From: Ruegeria denitrificans
GTDB taxonomy: Bacteria > Pseudomonadota > Alphaproteobacteria > Rhodobacterales > Rhodobacteraceae
DNA: 64,000 bases
Assembly: GCF_001458295.1 (NCBI RefSeq)
Contig: NZ_CYUD01000002.1
Span: 331,648-395,647, forward strand
Reading direction: 5' to 3'
Below are positions 1 through 9,772 of the stretch, piece by piece. The translations under genes were made by a program, and so were the position numbers. The stretch's first letter is position 1. Each line of letters starts with the position of its first letter. Under the pieces are notes generated by a model that saw nothing but the letters and a program-made list of their open reading frames with translations, searched no databases and was not told where the DNA came from.

Positions 1-30
1 GGGGCCTCTCTCCTTGGTTCAACGTGTCGC

Positions 31-3000
31 TCAACGTAGCTCGACTGCCAGGGCTTCGGCTTGACGAAGAACGGTCTTCACAGCCTCAGATGCAAGATCA
101 GGTGGGTATCCATGCCGCTGAAGAATTTTCTTCACTGCAATGCGCATCCTCGCTCGCACATTATCCCGGCGCCACCAATCCGTACCTGAATTCTTTCGTA
201 CCGTATTCACCAGTTCCGCGGCTATTACACGCAACTTATCATTGTCCATGATCTCAACCGCGCTGTCATTTTGCGACAGGGCATCATAAAATGCGCGTTC
301 TTCCGCAGACAAACCGTCGTCAGGTTGATCCCGAAGGTCCTTCGCAATTTCGATCAGTTCCTGAAGGATCTGAAGGGCGTCGACACTTCTATTGTGATAT
401 TTAGAAATCGCTTGCTCCAGACGAGAGGAAAACTCCTCTTTCTGGACGATATTCGTTCTGGTCTTCGCAGAGATCTCTCCGTTGAGAAGCTTCTTGAGAG
501 CTTCCACCGCCAGGTTCTTGTACTTCATATTTTGGATTTCGATCATGAAGGCATCAGACAGAACGCTGATATCAGGACGATCGAAGCCGCAAGCTTCAAG
601 GATATCAACAACCTCTGTTGACGCAACTGCACGATTCACAAGCTGCTGAATTGCAAAATCCGGATTCCGGGATGACCGCCCAACCGGCGCCGCCCCAACT
701 TTTTCCAGGCCTGATCTGACGGCAGAGAAAAAGGCTACTTCTTCCGTGTGGTCGGTGGCTTGAGGACTGCCTGAGGCGAGTTTGAAGGCCTTTACCAGGG
801 CCGCAGTGGCATCGTTGAAGCGCTTCACTGCCCCGCCTTCACCCAGTCTGTCGCTTTGCAAAATGTGATCGAGAGCACTCGGTAGTACGCGAAGCCGTTC
901 CGCAGGCGTCCCTCCCAAAGCTTGAGAGTAGTCAAACCCATGGAACTGGGTGCGCGCCACGTCAAGCGCATCCAGGAAAGCCGCGACGGCCTCGGCTTCA
1001 CTGATCCCTGTCTGTTGCTGGTCGGACTGACTGTAGTGGGCAAGCGCACTTTTCAATTCCGCAGCGATACCAATGTAATCAACGACAAGCCCTGCAGGTT
1101 TGTCCTGAAATACACGGTTCACCCGGGCGATAGCTTGCATGAGGCCATGCCCTCGCATCGGCTTGTCGACATAAAGTGTATGCATGCAGGGTGCATCAAA
1201 TCCGGTCAACCACATGTCACGGACGATGACGAGCTTCAATGGATCCGTGGGATCCTTTGTTCGGTTCCTGATCGCTTCCTGGCGGGACTTCGAGCGAATA
1301 TGGGGCCGAAATTCTGCGGGATCTGTTGCGCTGCCAGTCATGATGACTTTGACCTGACCAGTTTCGTCAGTGTCCCCATGCCATTCAGGCCTCAGTTCCA
1401 CGATCCTATTGTACACTTCCACGCATATGCGTCGGCTCATGCACACAATCATCGCCTTGCCGTCCATCGCCTCAAGCCGCGCGTCGAAATGCTCCAGGAT
1501 GTCTTCGACCACCGTATCCAGGCGCTTGTTGGCTCCAACCAGTGCTTCGACACGCGACCATTTTCGAGCGATCGCCGCCGCCTCGGTATCTTCCATTATT
1601 TCGGTGGCTTCGTCGAATTTCTCGTCGAGTTCCCTGGAAAACTCCTCGTCCAGCTCGACCTTGGCAACTCGTGCTTCATAGTAGATTGGAACCGTCGCTC
1701 CATCCTCTACGGCTTGGGCGATGTCATACACATCAATGTATTCGCCAAATACACTCCTTGTGTTAGCTCCGACCAACTCAACAGGAGTTCCTGTGAAGGC
1801 GATGTAAACAGCATTGGGGAGCGCCTGACGAAGTTGGTATGCAAGGCCATGACGGACTTCCCCAGTCTCCTTCTTAATCTTCGCCTCGAACCCATATTGA
1901 GTGCGGTGCGCCTCGTCGACCATGACGATCACGTTGGATCGGTCCGTCAGTTCTGGGAAAACTTCACCTGTTTCCGGACGGAATTTCTGTATCGTGGAAA
2001 AGACAACACCACCCACTTCACGATTAAGTAGGTCTTTCAGGTCACTGATGCTGTCGGCCTGGACTGGATCTTCGCCAAACAGATCCTTGCACCGACCGAA
2101 GGTCGCAAAAAGCTGATTATCCAGATCATTACGGTCAGTCAGAACCACCAGGGTCGGATTTTCAAGGCCAGGGTGCCGCATAACGCGCCCGGCAAGGAAG
2201 GTCATCAGCAGAGACTTACCAGACCCTTGTGTGTGCCAGATGACACCGCCTTTGCCATCCCCCCCCTGAGCCATCAGAATCGTCTGGATCGCCTTCCGTA
2301 CTGCATGGAATTGATGGTAGCCGGCAATCTTCTTGACCGGTCCTCTACCCTCATCCTCGAACACTACAAACCAGCGCATCAGGTCCAGAAGCGTCTGTGG
2401 ATCCAAAAGCCCTTGGGTCAGAGTTTGGAGGGCAAGAGACGTATTTTCTTCGACTATAGTTTCGCCGTCGATGGTACGCCATCGCATGAAACGATCCAGT
2501 CCGGCCGACAACGAGCCATAGCGGGCATTCAACCCATCTGAAATCACGGTAAGAAGCGATGTGCGAAACAGATCAGGGATATCTTCTTTGTATGTGTCAA
2601 TCTGCCGATAGGCGGCGTCAATTCCGGCCCCTTCCGTCCCCTTCAGCTCAACAACGACCAGTGGCAGGCCGTTCAGGAATAGTACCACATCTGGTATCCG
2701 AGGGTTCTTTCCGACTACATCCACCTGATTGACGGCACGCCAGTCATTCTTCTGGTTTTCCCAATCAACAATCTGAACACGCGCATTGCGTTCTTCACCA
2801 TCGGCGAAATAGGTCAGAGCCACACCATTGACGAGAAGGTCATGCAGACGCCGGTTTTCCTGGACAACGTCAGTGGCGTACACGACATCATGTACCCGCG
2901 TCGCGGCCTCCTGCACCGCAGTGACCGGCAGCTCAGGGTTCAGTCGTTTCAACGCATCGAAGAACACCGGCAGAAGAAAGGTCTCTCGGAAACTCGTTCG

Positions 3001-3114
3001 CATCGGATTGCGCATTTCAGGCGAAATCTCAGAACCGTGGTGGACGGAGTACCCCAGCGCCCCAAGGTCTTCCATGAAGACAGCTTCAAGGTCCGCTTCG
3101 CTCGCCCAGGCCAT
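31..3114 (-). CDS. hsdR: Type I restriction enzyme, HsdR (R) subunit
   Basis: 1027 aa, the normal size for HsdR. It is the translocase and nuclease subunit of a type I restriction complex (R2M2S): it cleaves unmodified DNA after ATP-driven translocation. Visible parts: N-terminal PD-(D/E)XK nuclease with D142 and E156-L-K158 ([11 protein letters not shown]...VVELKG); Walker A TQGSGKS at about 295-301; DEAH box at 400-403 (VDEAHRTQ); SF2 motif III FTGTPVE; motif [11 protein letters not shown]. The ATG overlaps the stop of the upstream gene (TGATG), so it is translationally coupled as the last gene of the five-gene hsd operon. The stop codon is at 31-33, so the gene is complete. No missing key residue was seen. 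Confidence 0.96.
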   Translation of the reverse strand: MAWASEADLEAVFMEDLGALGYSVHHGSEISPEMRNPMRTSFRETFLLPVFFDALKRLNPELPVTAVQEAATRVHDVVYATDVVQENRRLHDLLVNGVALTYFADGEERNARVQIVDWENQKNDWRAVNQVDVVGKNPRIPDVVLFLNGLPLVVVELKGTEGAGIDAAYRQIDTYKEDIPDLFRTSLLTVISDGLNARYGSLSAGLDRFMRWRTIDGETIVEENTSLALQTLTQGLLDPQTLLDLMRWFVVFEDEGRGPVKKIAGYHQFHAVRKAIQTILMAQGGDGKGGVIWHTQGSGKSLLMTFLAGRVMRHPGLENPTLVVLTDRNDLDNQLFATFGRCKDLFGEDPVQADSISDLKDLLNREVGGVVFSTIQKFRPETGEVFPELTDRSNVIVMVDEAHRTQYGFEAKIKKETGEVRHGLAYQLRQALPNAVYIAFTGTPVELVGANTRSVFGEYIDVYDIAQAVEDGATVPIYYEARVAKVELDEEFSRELDEKFDEATEIMEDTEAAAIARKWSRVEALVGANKRLDTVVEDILEHFDARLEAMDGKAMIVCMSRRICVEVYNRIVELRPEWHGDTDETGQVKVIMTGSATDPAEFRPHIRSKSRQEAIRNRTKDPTDPLKLVIVRDMWLTGFDAPCMHTLYVDKPMRGHGLMQAIARVNRVFQDKPAGLVVDYIGIAAELKSALAHYSQSDQQQTGISEAEAVAAFLDALDVARTQFHGFDYSQALGGTPAERLRVLPSALDHILQSDRLGEGGAVKRFNDATAALVKAFKLASGSPQATDHTEEVAFFSAVRSGLEKVGAAPVGRSSRNPDFAIQQLVNRAVASTEVVDILEACGFDRPDISVLSDAFMIEIQNMKYKNLAVEALKKLLNGEISAKTRTNIVQKEEFSSRLEQAISKYHNRSVDALQILQELIEIAKDLRDQPDDGLSAEERAFYDALSQNDSAVEIMDNDKLRVIAAELVNTVRKNSGTDWWRRDNVRARMRIAVKKILQRHGYPPDLASEAVKTVLRQAEALAVELR

Positions 3115-4250
3115 CAGGAAACACCACCGTTTGCTTTCAGGGCCTGGTTGACCTCAGCCAGTGGCCCTCTCAACGCTCTCTCCCACTTCTGGATGTGCTC
3201 TACATGCCAGGCGATATGTTTAGGCCATTCATCTCGATTGAACCCGTCACAGGGGATCTCATACTGAAGTCTGCAAGCCTTTTTGTCATCCAGCCTCAGC
3301 CATTCGATTTTGTTCCCAAAGTCGGCCTCGATTTGTTCCCGCTTCTGAATTAGTCGGTCAAACAACCATTTATTTTCTTCAGCGGAAGCGCGAGCAAAGG
3401 AAAATTCCACACGAAGCAGCGCCTTGCCGAAAATCATGGCATAATGGCAGGAGCGCACGCCTGACCCAGCACTCAACCAGTGATCCTTGCTGGGACTGAT
3501 ATTCTGATAAAGCGTGTCCCCCGCTTCCTTCAAAGCCTCCAGGGCCATTTCCCAATAGTCACGGCGCAATTTGTGTCGGTTCTTCTGTTCGCCCTGTGCA
3601 CCGCGCGCCTCGGTCTCTTTCTCGGCCATTCCAATCATGAAATCCGCTGCTTCAGGCGTGGGGATCACCGGCTGGATATCAACAAAGAGTTCTTCTCCAA
3701 ACACATACGGCACGACCTTGAAGCACCGCGCATCAATGCGATGCTCTCGCAGCCAGAGGACGGTCGATGTGACTTCCTTCCTGAAGTTGGCAGCGATGAA
3801 GATCAGACGCTGGTCATTCCCCGGATTCAGGATGACCTCTCCAAGCTCTTCAACATCCAGGAATTCGCAGATCTGCGCCGCAGCATTTCCGCCCCCGCAA
3901 TACCGGTCCAGGTACTGCTGGTAGATGTCGATGATCTGCGTCTTGGTGAGCCCAGACACATAGGCGGTGTATTTCAGCGCCTGCCAGGTTACATCCCGGC
4001 CGCTGTCGTCGAGCTTGTTTTCGATCACCACCAACTGCCCGTCCTTGTCGAGCGCCAGCAGGTCGAGCCGTTCGCGCGTGTCGGCGAAACCGTCGAATTC
4101 CTTCTGGATGATCAACAGCTCCTCGCCCAGGGCATCCGGCTGCCCGGCCAGCCATTCCTGAAGGTGCTCCCGCTCTCGCAGGTTGAGGTCGGAAAATCTC
4201 TTTTCTTCAAGCTTTTGAATACGGTTTTGGGATAAATCGACTTGAAACAT
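3114..4250 (-). CDS. DUF4268 protein with PD-(D/E)XK nuclease-like N-terminus
   Basis: 378 aa. The N-terminal half carries a nuclease-like core: E44 (GEELLII), D63 (RLDLLAL), E77-N-K79 (VVIENK) and Q90 in WQALKYTAY, the order seen in NucS-like and restriction-type PD-(D/E)XK folds. The C-terminal half (about 225-370; [12 protein letters not shown]...KRE) matches my recollection of DUF4268. Its start overlaps the upstream stop (TAATG) and its stop overlaps hsdR (TGATG), so it is made from the hsd message. The function is not established: a second nuclease, a regulator of HsdR, or an independent anti-phage effector are all possible. The intact E-x-K motif suggests catalysis is possible. Confidence 0.85.
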   Translation of the reverse strand: MFQVDLSQNRIQKLEEKRFSDLNLREREHLQEWLAGQPDALGEELLIIQKEFDGFADTRERLDLLALDKDGQLVVIENKLDDSGRDVTWQALKYTAYVSGLTKTQIIDIYQQYLDRYCGGGNAAAQICEFLDVEELGEVILNPGNDQRLIFIAANFRKEVTSTVLWLREHRIDARCFKVVPYVFGEELFVDIQPVIPTPEAADFMIGMAEKETEARGAQGEQKNRHKLRRDYWEMALEALKEAGDTLYQNISPSKDHWLSAGSGVRSCHYAMIFGKALLRVEFSFARASAEENKWLFDRLIQKREQIEADFGNKIEWLRLDDKKACRLQYEIPCDGFNRDEWPKHIAWHVEHIQKWERALRGPLAEVNQALKANGGVS

Positions 4251-4993
4251 TATTCCCCTCGAAAATCGGAAAAATCCAAAATAGCCACACCAGCCAATTC
4301 TTCCGTTTGAATATACTGAGACATGAAATCGCGGTTTCTGATGTTTTCAAGCACAACTCGCCGCGAAACCGGCATGGAAGCGTTCATCTCATCCTGAGTG
4401 ATACCAAGCGCATTCTTCGCATCACACTTTCCGGACATGGTAACCAAGCGATGCCAGGGCTTCATATGCTTCTTCAAGTCACTAAGCTTGTTGGTGCCCG
4501 CGGCTTTCACCTTTTTAGCACAAGCGATAGAACACCCCCAATAGCTTCGACCGCGATAAGGGTGTTCCCCGCCTCCATGCAGAAGCTTGGAATTCACGCC
4601 ATGATCATGATTGAAGAAAACATACAGCGGGATGTTCGATCCTGCTCTCTTGATCAATTTCCCTGCTTGAGGTGATGACGGATCCAGCCCGCCGTAGTCC
4701 TTCGATTTGTCCTTGTGATATAGTCGTTTAGCCTGCACTCGTAATCCCAACTCACAAAACCTGGTACGGATGATCCACTCCCAGTCTGCACCGTTGATCC
4801 CCTCCTCAGTCTTGTTAAACATGGTCACATTGAGCCCATGCTTCGCGTGATCTCGGGCCATGCGGAGAAGAAGCATCTCAGTGAGTGTTTCCTCCTGGAG
4901 TGCCAAGCCGTTATTGAAAGCGTGGCCCTGTTCATTCCAGACCCAAGCTGCACGCTGGCGAAGGTAGTCTCGCAAGGAAATCGCGGAAGGCAT
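4250..4993 (-). CDS. DUF6615-like protein, PD-(D/E)XK-like motif
   Basis: 247 aa. I recognise the pattern of DUF6615: an acidic helix (EETLTEMLLLRM, E34/E35), then GADWEW (D70, E72), then a VQAKRLY strand (Q87-A-K89). Together these resemble a PD-(D/E)XK site with Q-x-K in place of E-x-K. A region with GGGEHPYRGRSYWGCSIACAKKV follows. There is no signal peptide or membrane segment. It lies between hsdS (stop overlaps its ATG as TGATG) and the DUF4268 gene (TAATG) and is therefore co-translated with the RM system. The role is unknown; nuclease or DNA/nucleotide binding in defence is inferred from motif and context only. Confidence 0.8.
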   Translation of the reverse strand: MPSAISLRDYLRQRAAWVWNEQGHAFNNGLALQEETLTEMLLLRMARDHAKHGLNVTMFNKTEEGINGADWEWIIRTRFCELGLRVQAKRLYHKDKSKDYGGLDPSSPQAGKLIKRAGSNIPLYVFFNHDHGVNSKLLHGGGEHPYRGRSYWGCSIACAKKVKAAGTNKLSDLKKHMKPWHRLVTMSGKCDAKNALGITQDEMNASMPVSRRVVLENIRNRDFMSQYIQTEELAGVAILDFSDFRGE

Positions 4994-6261
4994 CAGACGG
5001 CGTCCTCCACCTGCTCTTTCACCTCTCCGACACGCAATGCGCCGGACATCAGGCGCGGCAGGAGCGTGTCGCGGAGGGTGGCGAGGGTTTGGTTTTCGTT
5101 GGTTGCCGTCTGTATGCGTTCAAACATAGGAGAGACCAAGTTGTCGAAAGACGAAATGACCTCGAAAGGAGGTGTGCCAACGGCCAAGTTGTGGACGTTA
5201 TTTCGGTTCAAGGAAGGCACTGCCGAGCCTGAATTCAAAGCCTTCAAATCCAGAGTTTGCAGGAAGAAGTATGCAAAAAATGGCGAGCATTTCTTAAATT
5301 CTTTTACCCAAAGAGATGTGTTCAGCGGCCAAAAATCTTCCAGAACCAGGAACACTTCCCCGATCACCCCGCTTCGGCCGGTGGTGACCCCTGGCCCCTT
5401 CACCTTGAATTCTTTGTGTGTCCCATGGTGACCTCCGGCCGCGAGCACCGGGTAAGGCCCGTCCGCACGATTCTTCTTTGGCAGATCAAAGCCCCTTTGA
5501 AGGGTGAACAGGTCCCCAATTGTTTCTGGCACCCACCCCTCCGGCAGGCCATCCTCACCGAAACTGTCGGGGAATAGATCGGCGGTTTGGATGTCCATGT
5601 GGGCCGGGGCGAGGCCTGCGGATTTGGCGTGGACGGGGTCAAAATCGACGAACCACGACCGATACAGCACCCGCGCCATCTCTTCCAAGGTCGCCGCCGT
5701 CTTGCGGTTCAGCTCGATCTTGTCATCCAGCGCTCCAAGAATCGCGGCGATTTCGTGTTGTTCGTTGATGGGTGGCATCATAATTGGCAACTTGAGCTGA
5801 CCAGTTATGCCGAGATACGCCCGAGTTGACCCATCACCGGCCCATTGCCCCAAAACCTCAAGGAAGGGCCTCGATTGGAAATAGTAGAATAGGAATCGCC
5901 TATCCAAGATATCCGTTTTCAGAACCCGATAATACGTGACTTGCGGAGTCAACATCAGGAAGGACGATTCGATTTTGCCCACCATAGCCACGCGGCCAAT
6001 CGTTGCCTTGTGCGAAATGAGAACATCACCTTCTTTGGCAAAGCCTTTACGCAACGAGTTGGCTTGCGCTTCGGAAATGAAGCTGCAGGAATTAGTGTTG
6101 ACGCGGCCGTGCTCTAAGTCCGAAGCCATCACAAAGGGAATGCCAGAAGGGACATAATCGGCTGATTTCGGATGTATTGAACCGTGGTTTCCGTCCATTG
6201 GCTTAGCCAAAACAGATTCCGCCACCAGTTCCTCAACCGTGTACGTTGGCCATTCGATCAT
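4993..6261 (-). CDS. hsdS: Type I restriction-modification specificity subunit HsdS
   Basis: 422 aa with the usual two target-recognition halves, each followed by a conserved helix. The first half ends in the typical PPINEQHEIAAILGALDDKIELNRK spacer; the second TRD starts near 240 (LPEGWVPETIGDLF) and ends with LATLRDTLLPRLMSGAL. HsdS reads the bipartite recognition site for both methylation and restriction. The ATG overlaps the hsdM stop by 4 nt (ATGA), and the stop overlaps the DUF6615 gene start. The two TRDs differ from each other, so the target should be asymmetric and bipartite; it cannot be deduced from sequence alone. Confidence 0.95.
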   Translation of the reverse strand: MIEWPTYTVEELVAESVLAKPMDGNHGSIHPKSADYVPSGIPFVMASDLEHGRVNTNSCSFISEAQANSLRKGFAKEGDVLISHKATIGRVAMVGKIESSFLMLTPQVTYYRVLKTDILDRRFLFYYFQSRPFLEVLGQWAGDGSTRAYLGITGQLKLPIMMPPINEQHEIAAILGALDDKIELNRKTAATLEEMARVLYRSWFVDFDPVHAKSAGLAPAHMDIQTADLFPDSFGEDGLPEGWVPETIGDLFTLQRGFDLPKKNRADGPYPVLAAGGHHGTHKEFKVKGPGVTTGRSGVIGEVFLVLEDFWPLNTSLWVKEFKKCSPFFAYFFLQTLDLKALNSGSAVPSLNRNNVHNLAVGTPPFEVISSFDNLVSPMFERIQTATNENQTLATLRDTLLPRLMSGALRVGEVKEQVEDAV

Positions 6262-7778
6262 CCCAACGCCCCCAGCCGGTCCTCGATTTCCTTCTCAAGC
6301 CGCCGCCCCTCGGCAAACTGGCCACGGAGTTCCCCCATCAGACGGGAAAATTTCTCTTCGAAGGGTTCGTCGTCTTCCTCGGCGGCCCCGGCCCCGACAT
6401 AGCGGCCCGGGGTCAGGACGAAGTTGTGTTTGGCGATCTCGTCCTTGTCCGCGGATTTGCAGAAGCCAGGCACGTCTTCGTATTCGCCCACATCCGGCTC
6501 CCCCCGCCAAGCGTGATAGGCGGTGGCGATGCGGGTGATCTCGTCCTCAGACAGTTCTTTCTGCTTGCGGCTGCCCGGTACCAGCGCGCCCATCTTGCGG
6601 GCGTCGATGAACAGCACCTCACCCCTCCGGTCGCGCAGCTTGGCCTCCTTCGCAATGCCGTTGGATTTGTCTTTGGCCATGATCCACAGGCAGGCTGGGA
6701 TCTGGGTGCCATAGAACAGCTGCCCCGGCAGAGCCACCATGGCATCCACTGCGTCGCCCTCGACCAGCGCTCGGCGAATGTCGCCCTCGCCCCCGGACAT
6801 CGACGACATGGAACCGTTGGCCATGACCACCCCGCCGATGCCTGATGCGGACAAGTGGTGATGGATATGCTGGATCCAGGCAAAGTTGGCATTGCCCACC
6901 GGCGGCGCACCATATTTCCAGCGCGCATCTTCGCGCAGCAACTCGCCCGACCAGTCTGAAATGTTGAAGGGCGGATTTGCCAGGACATAGTCGAACCGTT
7001 CGTCCGCAAAGGCGTCCTTGACCAGGGTACCCTCGGAATTCCAGCGGATGTCGCCAAAGATACCACGGATCGCCAGGTTCATGCGCGCGAGGCCAAAGGT
7101 GGTGTGGTTACGCTCCTGACCATAGATGGCGATGTCATTGCGCTGGCCTGAGTGGGCGTCGATGAATTTTTCGGACTGAACGAAGAATCCCCCGGTGCCG
7201 CAACATGGGTCATAGACACGCCCCTTGGTGGGCTCAATCATCTCAATCAGCGTGTCGACGACGGATTTGGGCGTATAGAATTCGCCGCCGCGCTTGCCTT
7301 CGGAACTGGCAAATTCGCCGATACAGTATTCGTAGATGCGTCCGATGAGGTCGAAGTCAGCTTTGCTACCTTCCATCTTGAGGTTGGTGAACAGGTCGAT
7401 CAGGCCAGTGAGCATCGTGCGGTCGATGCTCTCCTTGCCGAAGACCTTGGGCAGCGCGCCCTTGAGGCTTTCATTGTCTGCCTCGATCGCCCGCATGGCA
7501 TCGTCGATCATGATCCCGATCTTGGGATCCTTGGATTGCTTGGCCAGTGTCGACCATCGCGCCTTTTCCGGCACCCAGAAGATGCTCTCGGCCAGGTATT
7601 CATCCGGATCCTCCGGGTCGGAGTATTCTTCCTTGGAGAGCTGATCGTGCAGGCGTTCAAAGGACATCGAGACGTGGCGCAGGAACAGCAGACCCAGGGC
7701 TATGTGTTTGTACTCGCCCGCATCCATTGAGCCGCGCATCTTGTCGGCGGCGGCAAATAACGTCTTTTCGATGCTCAT
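6258..7778 (-). CDS. hsdM: Type I restriction-modification DNA methyltransferase HsdM
   Basis: 506 aa from the chosen ATG. N-terminal HsdM_N domain (MSIEKTLFAAADKMRGSMDAGEYKH), then N6-adenine methyltransferase: SAM motif YDPCCGTGGFF at about 189-199 and catalytic NPPF at 268-271. It methylates adenine in the site chosen by HsdS and forms the core of the complex. The start at 7778 is preferred over an in-frame start at 7865 because AAGGACA sits about 6 nt upstream and the protein then begins with the family's standard N-terminus. It is the first gene of the hsd operon; the promoter should lie in 7779-8100. Confidence 0.95.
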   Translation of the reverse strand: MSIEKTLFAAADKMRGSMDAGEYKHIALGLLFLRHVSMSFERLHDQLSKEEYSDPEDPDEYLAESIFWVPEKARWSTLAKQSKDPKIGIMIDDAMRAIEADNESLKGALPKVFGKESIDRTMLTGLIDLFTNLKMEGSKADFDLIGRIYEYCIGEFASSEGKRGGEFYTPKSVVDTLIEMIEPTKGRVYDPCCGTGGFFVQSEKFIDAHSGQRNDIAIYGQERNHTTFGLARMNLAIRGIFGDIRWNSEGTLVKDAFADERFDYVLANPPFNISDWSGELLREDARWKYGAPPVGNANFAWIQHIHHHLSASGIGGVVMANGSMSSMSGGEGDIRRALVEGDAVDAMVALPGQLFYGTQIPACLWIMAKDKSNGIAKEAKLRDRRGEVLFIDARKMGALVPGSRKQKELSEDEITRIATAYHAWRGEPDVGEYEDVPGFCKSADKDEIAKHNFVLTPGRYVGAGAAEEDDEPFEEKFSRLMGELRGQFAEGRRLEKEIEDRLGALG

Positions 7779-7925
7779 GATCTGTCCTTGAAAATACTTC
7801 CTGGTCTGCCTTGGAGGCGGAACAACCTTGCGATGAGTTTTGGCCGATTTTTGTCGTTGGTTCAATGATCTGGATCGAAAAGAAAAAAGTTGGAACGTCC
7901 TGCCTGCAACTCGTTGAGTAGCATT

Positions 7926-8006
7926 TTGTCGGCGGCTTGTCGGCGATGCAATTACAGGTTTTTCAATTTAATAGCAGTCACTTACAAAAACTGTCGGTTG
8001 TCGGCG
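7926..8006. repeat. Direct repeats of TTGTCGGCG in a divergent intergenic region
   Basis: The 332-nt gap between hsdM (minus) and the DUF3987-like gene (plus) holds three exact copies of TTGTCGGCG at 7926-7934, 7937-7945 and 7998-8006, plus a partial copy CTGTCGGTT at 7991-7999. The first two are one helical turn apart (11 bp). They could be operator sites for a regulator of the divergent promoters, or iteron-like sites for the neighbouring primase/helicase-like protein. Nothing else was recognised in this gap. Confidence 0.45.
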
Positions 8007-8110
8007 CCCCCTGGCATTTTCCGAAGTTCGACACCCTATCAAACCCAGTTACCTGATCAGGGTTCATGACAACACGTCCCGTGCACGCAGAAAAGTAGAA
8101 AGGCGTGCAG

Positions 8111-9676
8111 ATGGCACAGAAATCCAAGACCTCAACAAACCGTAAGACCAAGCCGAGCCTGTTCAATGATCTTCGGGTAAACGATGGCAAGCGCAAACGA
8201 GCGCTGACCGAGAAGGAGAAAAGCGACCTTGTCGCCATGCTCACGGTCAAGGAACGCCCGGAGGCATTGGACATCCTGCCACTCGTGCCTCGTGGCTCCT
8301 ACATCCAACGCATGCTCAAGCACTTCGATGCCACGGACACCAGCTACGCCCTCCCCTTGTTCCAGTTGATCATGATCGCGTCTTCCTGGCTGACACAAAG
8401 TGGTGCCTCGTTGATGATCCCAGGAATGAAGCCACATCGGCCGATCCTCTGGACTATCGCCATGGCTTCTTCAGCAAGTTCCAAAACCCTGGCCACAAAC
8501 CGGGTTAAGGACACTCTGTTTGGCGAGGACCAGACCACCCCTGTTCGGATGTTCCCGAAATATAGCAGCGACGCACAATGGATTATCGACCTGAAAGAGA
8601 ACAACGGGTCCTATTGGTTCCAGGACGAGGTGGGCCAATTCTTCAAATTGGTTCTAACTCATTCAAATTACGCACGGATCAAACCATGGATTCTCGACGC
8701 GTACTCTCATGAGGAAATCGCCAACCGGCTAAAGAGCGAGGAAAACAAGCTCACTGTTACCGACCCACACTTCACATTTCTGGGCCTAACAGTACGCGAA
8801 ACGTGGAAGATGAACATTGATCTCCCGAGCATGCTCGACGGCCTTTGCCAGCGTTTCAACTATGTCATAGCCGAAAATCGGACCGATACCGATATGTTCG
8901 ATCACTTTCTTTTCTTCCAGGGAGAAAAGAACAAGATAGAACAGGAAGGCCTTCGTGAAATGTGGCATGCACTTTGTGCGCAGAAGAACTCCTGCGGCGA
9001 CTATACGCTGGCCCCTGAGACACTGCCTTTCATTGAAGCGTGGTGGCAGGAGCTTCGCCCTACTTGGGGCAACAGCCTCCTGCCAGGATCCTTCATTCGC
9101 CGGATTGGTTTTTCCGTCCTGTCGTATTTGGTGGTCATTCACTTCCTGCTCGGAAGATCGCAGAAGGAAATCGACGTTGAAACGGCACGGATCGCTACGC
9201 GCTATGCAGAGTACCACATGGAATGTGCATTGATAATGATCCGGGAATACGACACCGGTTGGTCAGACCCGGTTCGCATTGTAGCTGAGCGGCGGGAGCG
9301 TCACCGCGAAAGAACCGGCAAAGAGCCAACTGCTCGAGAAATCCAGAAAAACCTAAGTTCCAAAGCTCGTCAGATCCTGAATTCGGCCCAGATCAAGGAA
9401 ATCATGGAGCTGCTTGCAAGCCTCGAAAAACCGAATAACCAACCATTGTTCAATCAGGAGAATCAAACGATTGCAGATCGTTTGCACTCAGAGCACATGG
9501 CAAACAAGAAGCACGAAGACACCCAGGAAAACTGGAGAAACAAGAAGCGTCTTGCAAGGGTGCTTGAGGCCTACCGGTCGGCAGATTTGCATATTTCATC
9601 GACGTCCTCCAACGTACTGAACTTCCAACTGCCGCTTGGCGAGGATGAAGACCCTATATTCGAAGCCGCAAGTTGA
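8111..9676 (+). CDS. DUF3987-like protein (primase/helicase-like, decayed P-loop)
   Basis: 521 aa. The layout recalls DUF3987 / YfjI-type proteins of plasmids, phages and islands: an N-terminal helical part with YALPLFQLIMIASSWL, then a strand-loop AMASSASSKTLA in the place of a Walker A, then YWFQDEVGQFFK in the place of a Walker B. The canonical G-x4-GK-[ST] is not intact (SASSKT), so ATPase activity is doubtful. The C-terminal half is helical and charged. ATG 8111 is preferred to GTG 8105, with GAAAGG about 8 nt upstream. It converges on zorD and is not part of either defence operon. It may be a replication or mobility protein of the island, or a defence component. Confidence 0.6.
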   Translation: MAQKSKTSTNRKTKPSLFNDLRVNDGKRKRALTEKEKSDLVAMLTVKERPEALDILPLVPRGSYIQRMLKHFDATDTSYALPLFQLIMIASSWLTQSGASLMIPGMKPHRPILWTIAMASSASSKTLATNRVKDTLFGEDQTTPVRMFPKYSSDAQWIIDLKENNGSYWFQDEVGQFFKLVLTHSNYARIKPWILDAYSHEEIANRLKSEENKLTVTDPHFTFLGLTVRETWKMNIDLPSMLDGLCQRFNYVIAENRTDTDMFDHFLFFQGEKNKIEQEGLREMWHALCAQKNSCGDYTLAPETLPFIEAWWQELRPTWGNSLLPGSFIRRIGFSVLSYLVVIHFLLGRSQKEIDVETARIATRYAEYHMECALIMIREYDTGWSDPVRIVAERRERHRERTGKEPTAREIQKNLSSKARQILNSAQIKEIMELLASLEKPNNQPLFNQENQTIADRLHSEHMANKKHEDTQENWRNKKRLARVLEAYRSADLHISSTSSNVLNFQLPLGEDEDPIFEAAS

Positions 9677-9694
9677 AGAGACTGTGCCCAGATT

Positions 9695-9746
9695 CGCCCT
9701 GCCTTTCGGATCAACGAGAATGCGTGTTGATCCGAAAGGACGGGCG
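9695..9746. terminator. Long hairpin between convergent genes
   Basis: A 21-bp stem (9695-9715 pairing with 9726-9746, two adjacent mismatches, 10-nt loop) lies between the stop of the DUF3987-like gene (9676) and the stop of zorD (9773). The arms are CGCCCTGCCTTTCGGATCAAC and its near-complement. The position fits a bidirectional terminator for convergent genes, but neither side has a clear T-tract, so mRNA protection or Rho-dependent ends are alternatives. Confidence 0.5.
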
Positions 9747-9772
9747 GAAGGAAAGCAACTGACTTCAAATCA

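Noticed and set aside
922..2031. Long open frame (369 aa) on the plus strand opposite hsdR
   Set aside because: Lies fully antisense to a well-supported hsdR, has no domain features and looks like a shadow of GC-rich codon use.
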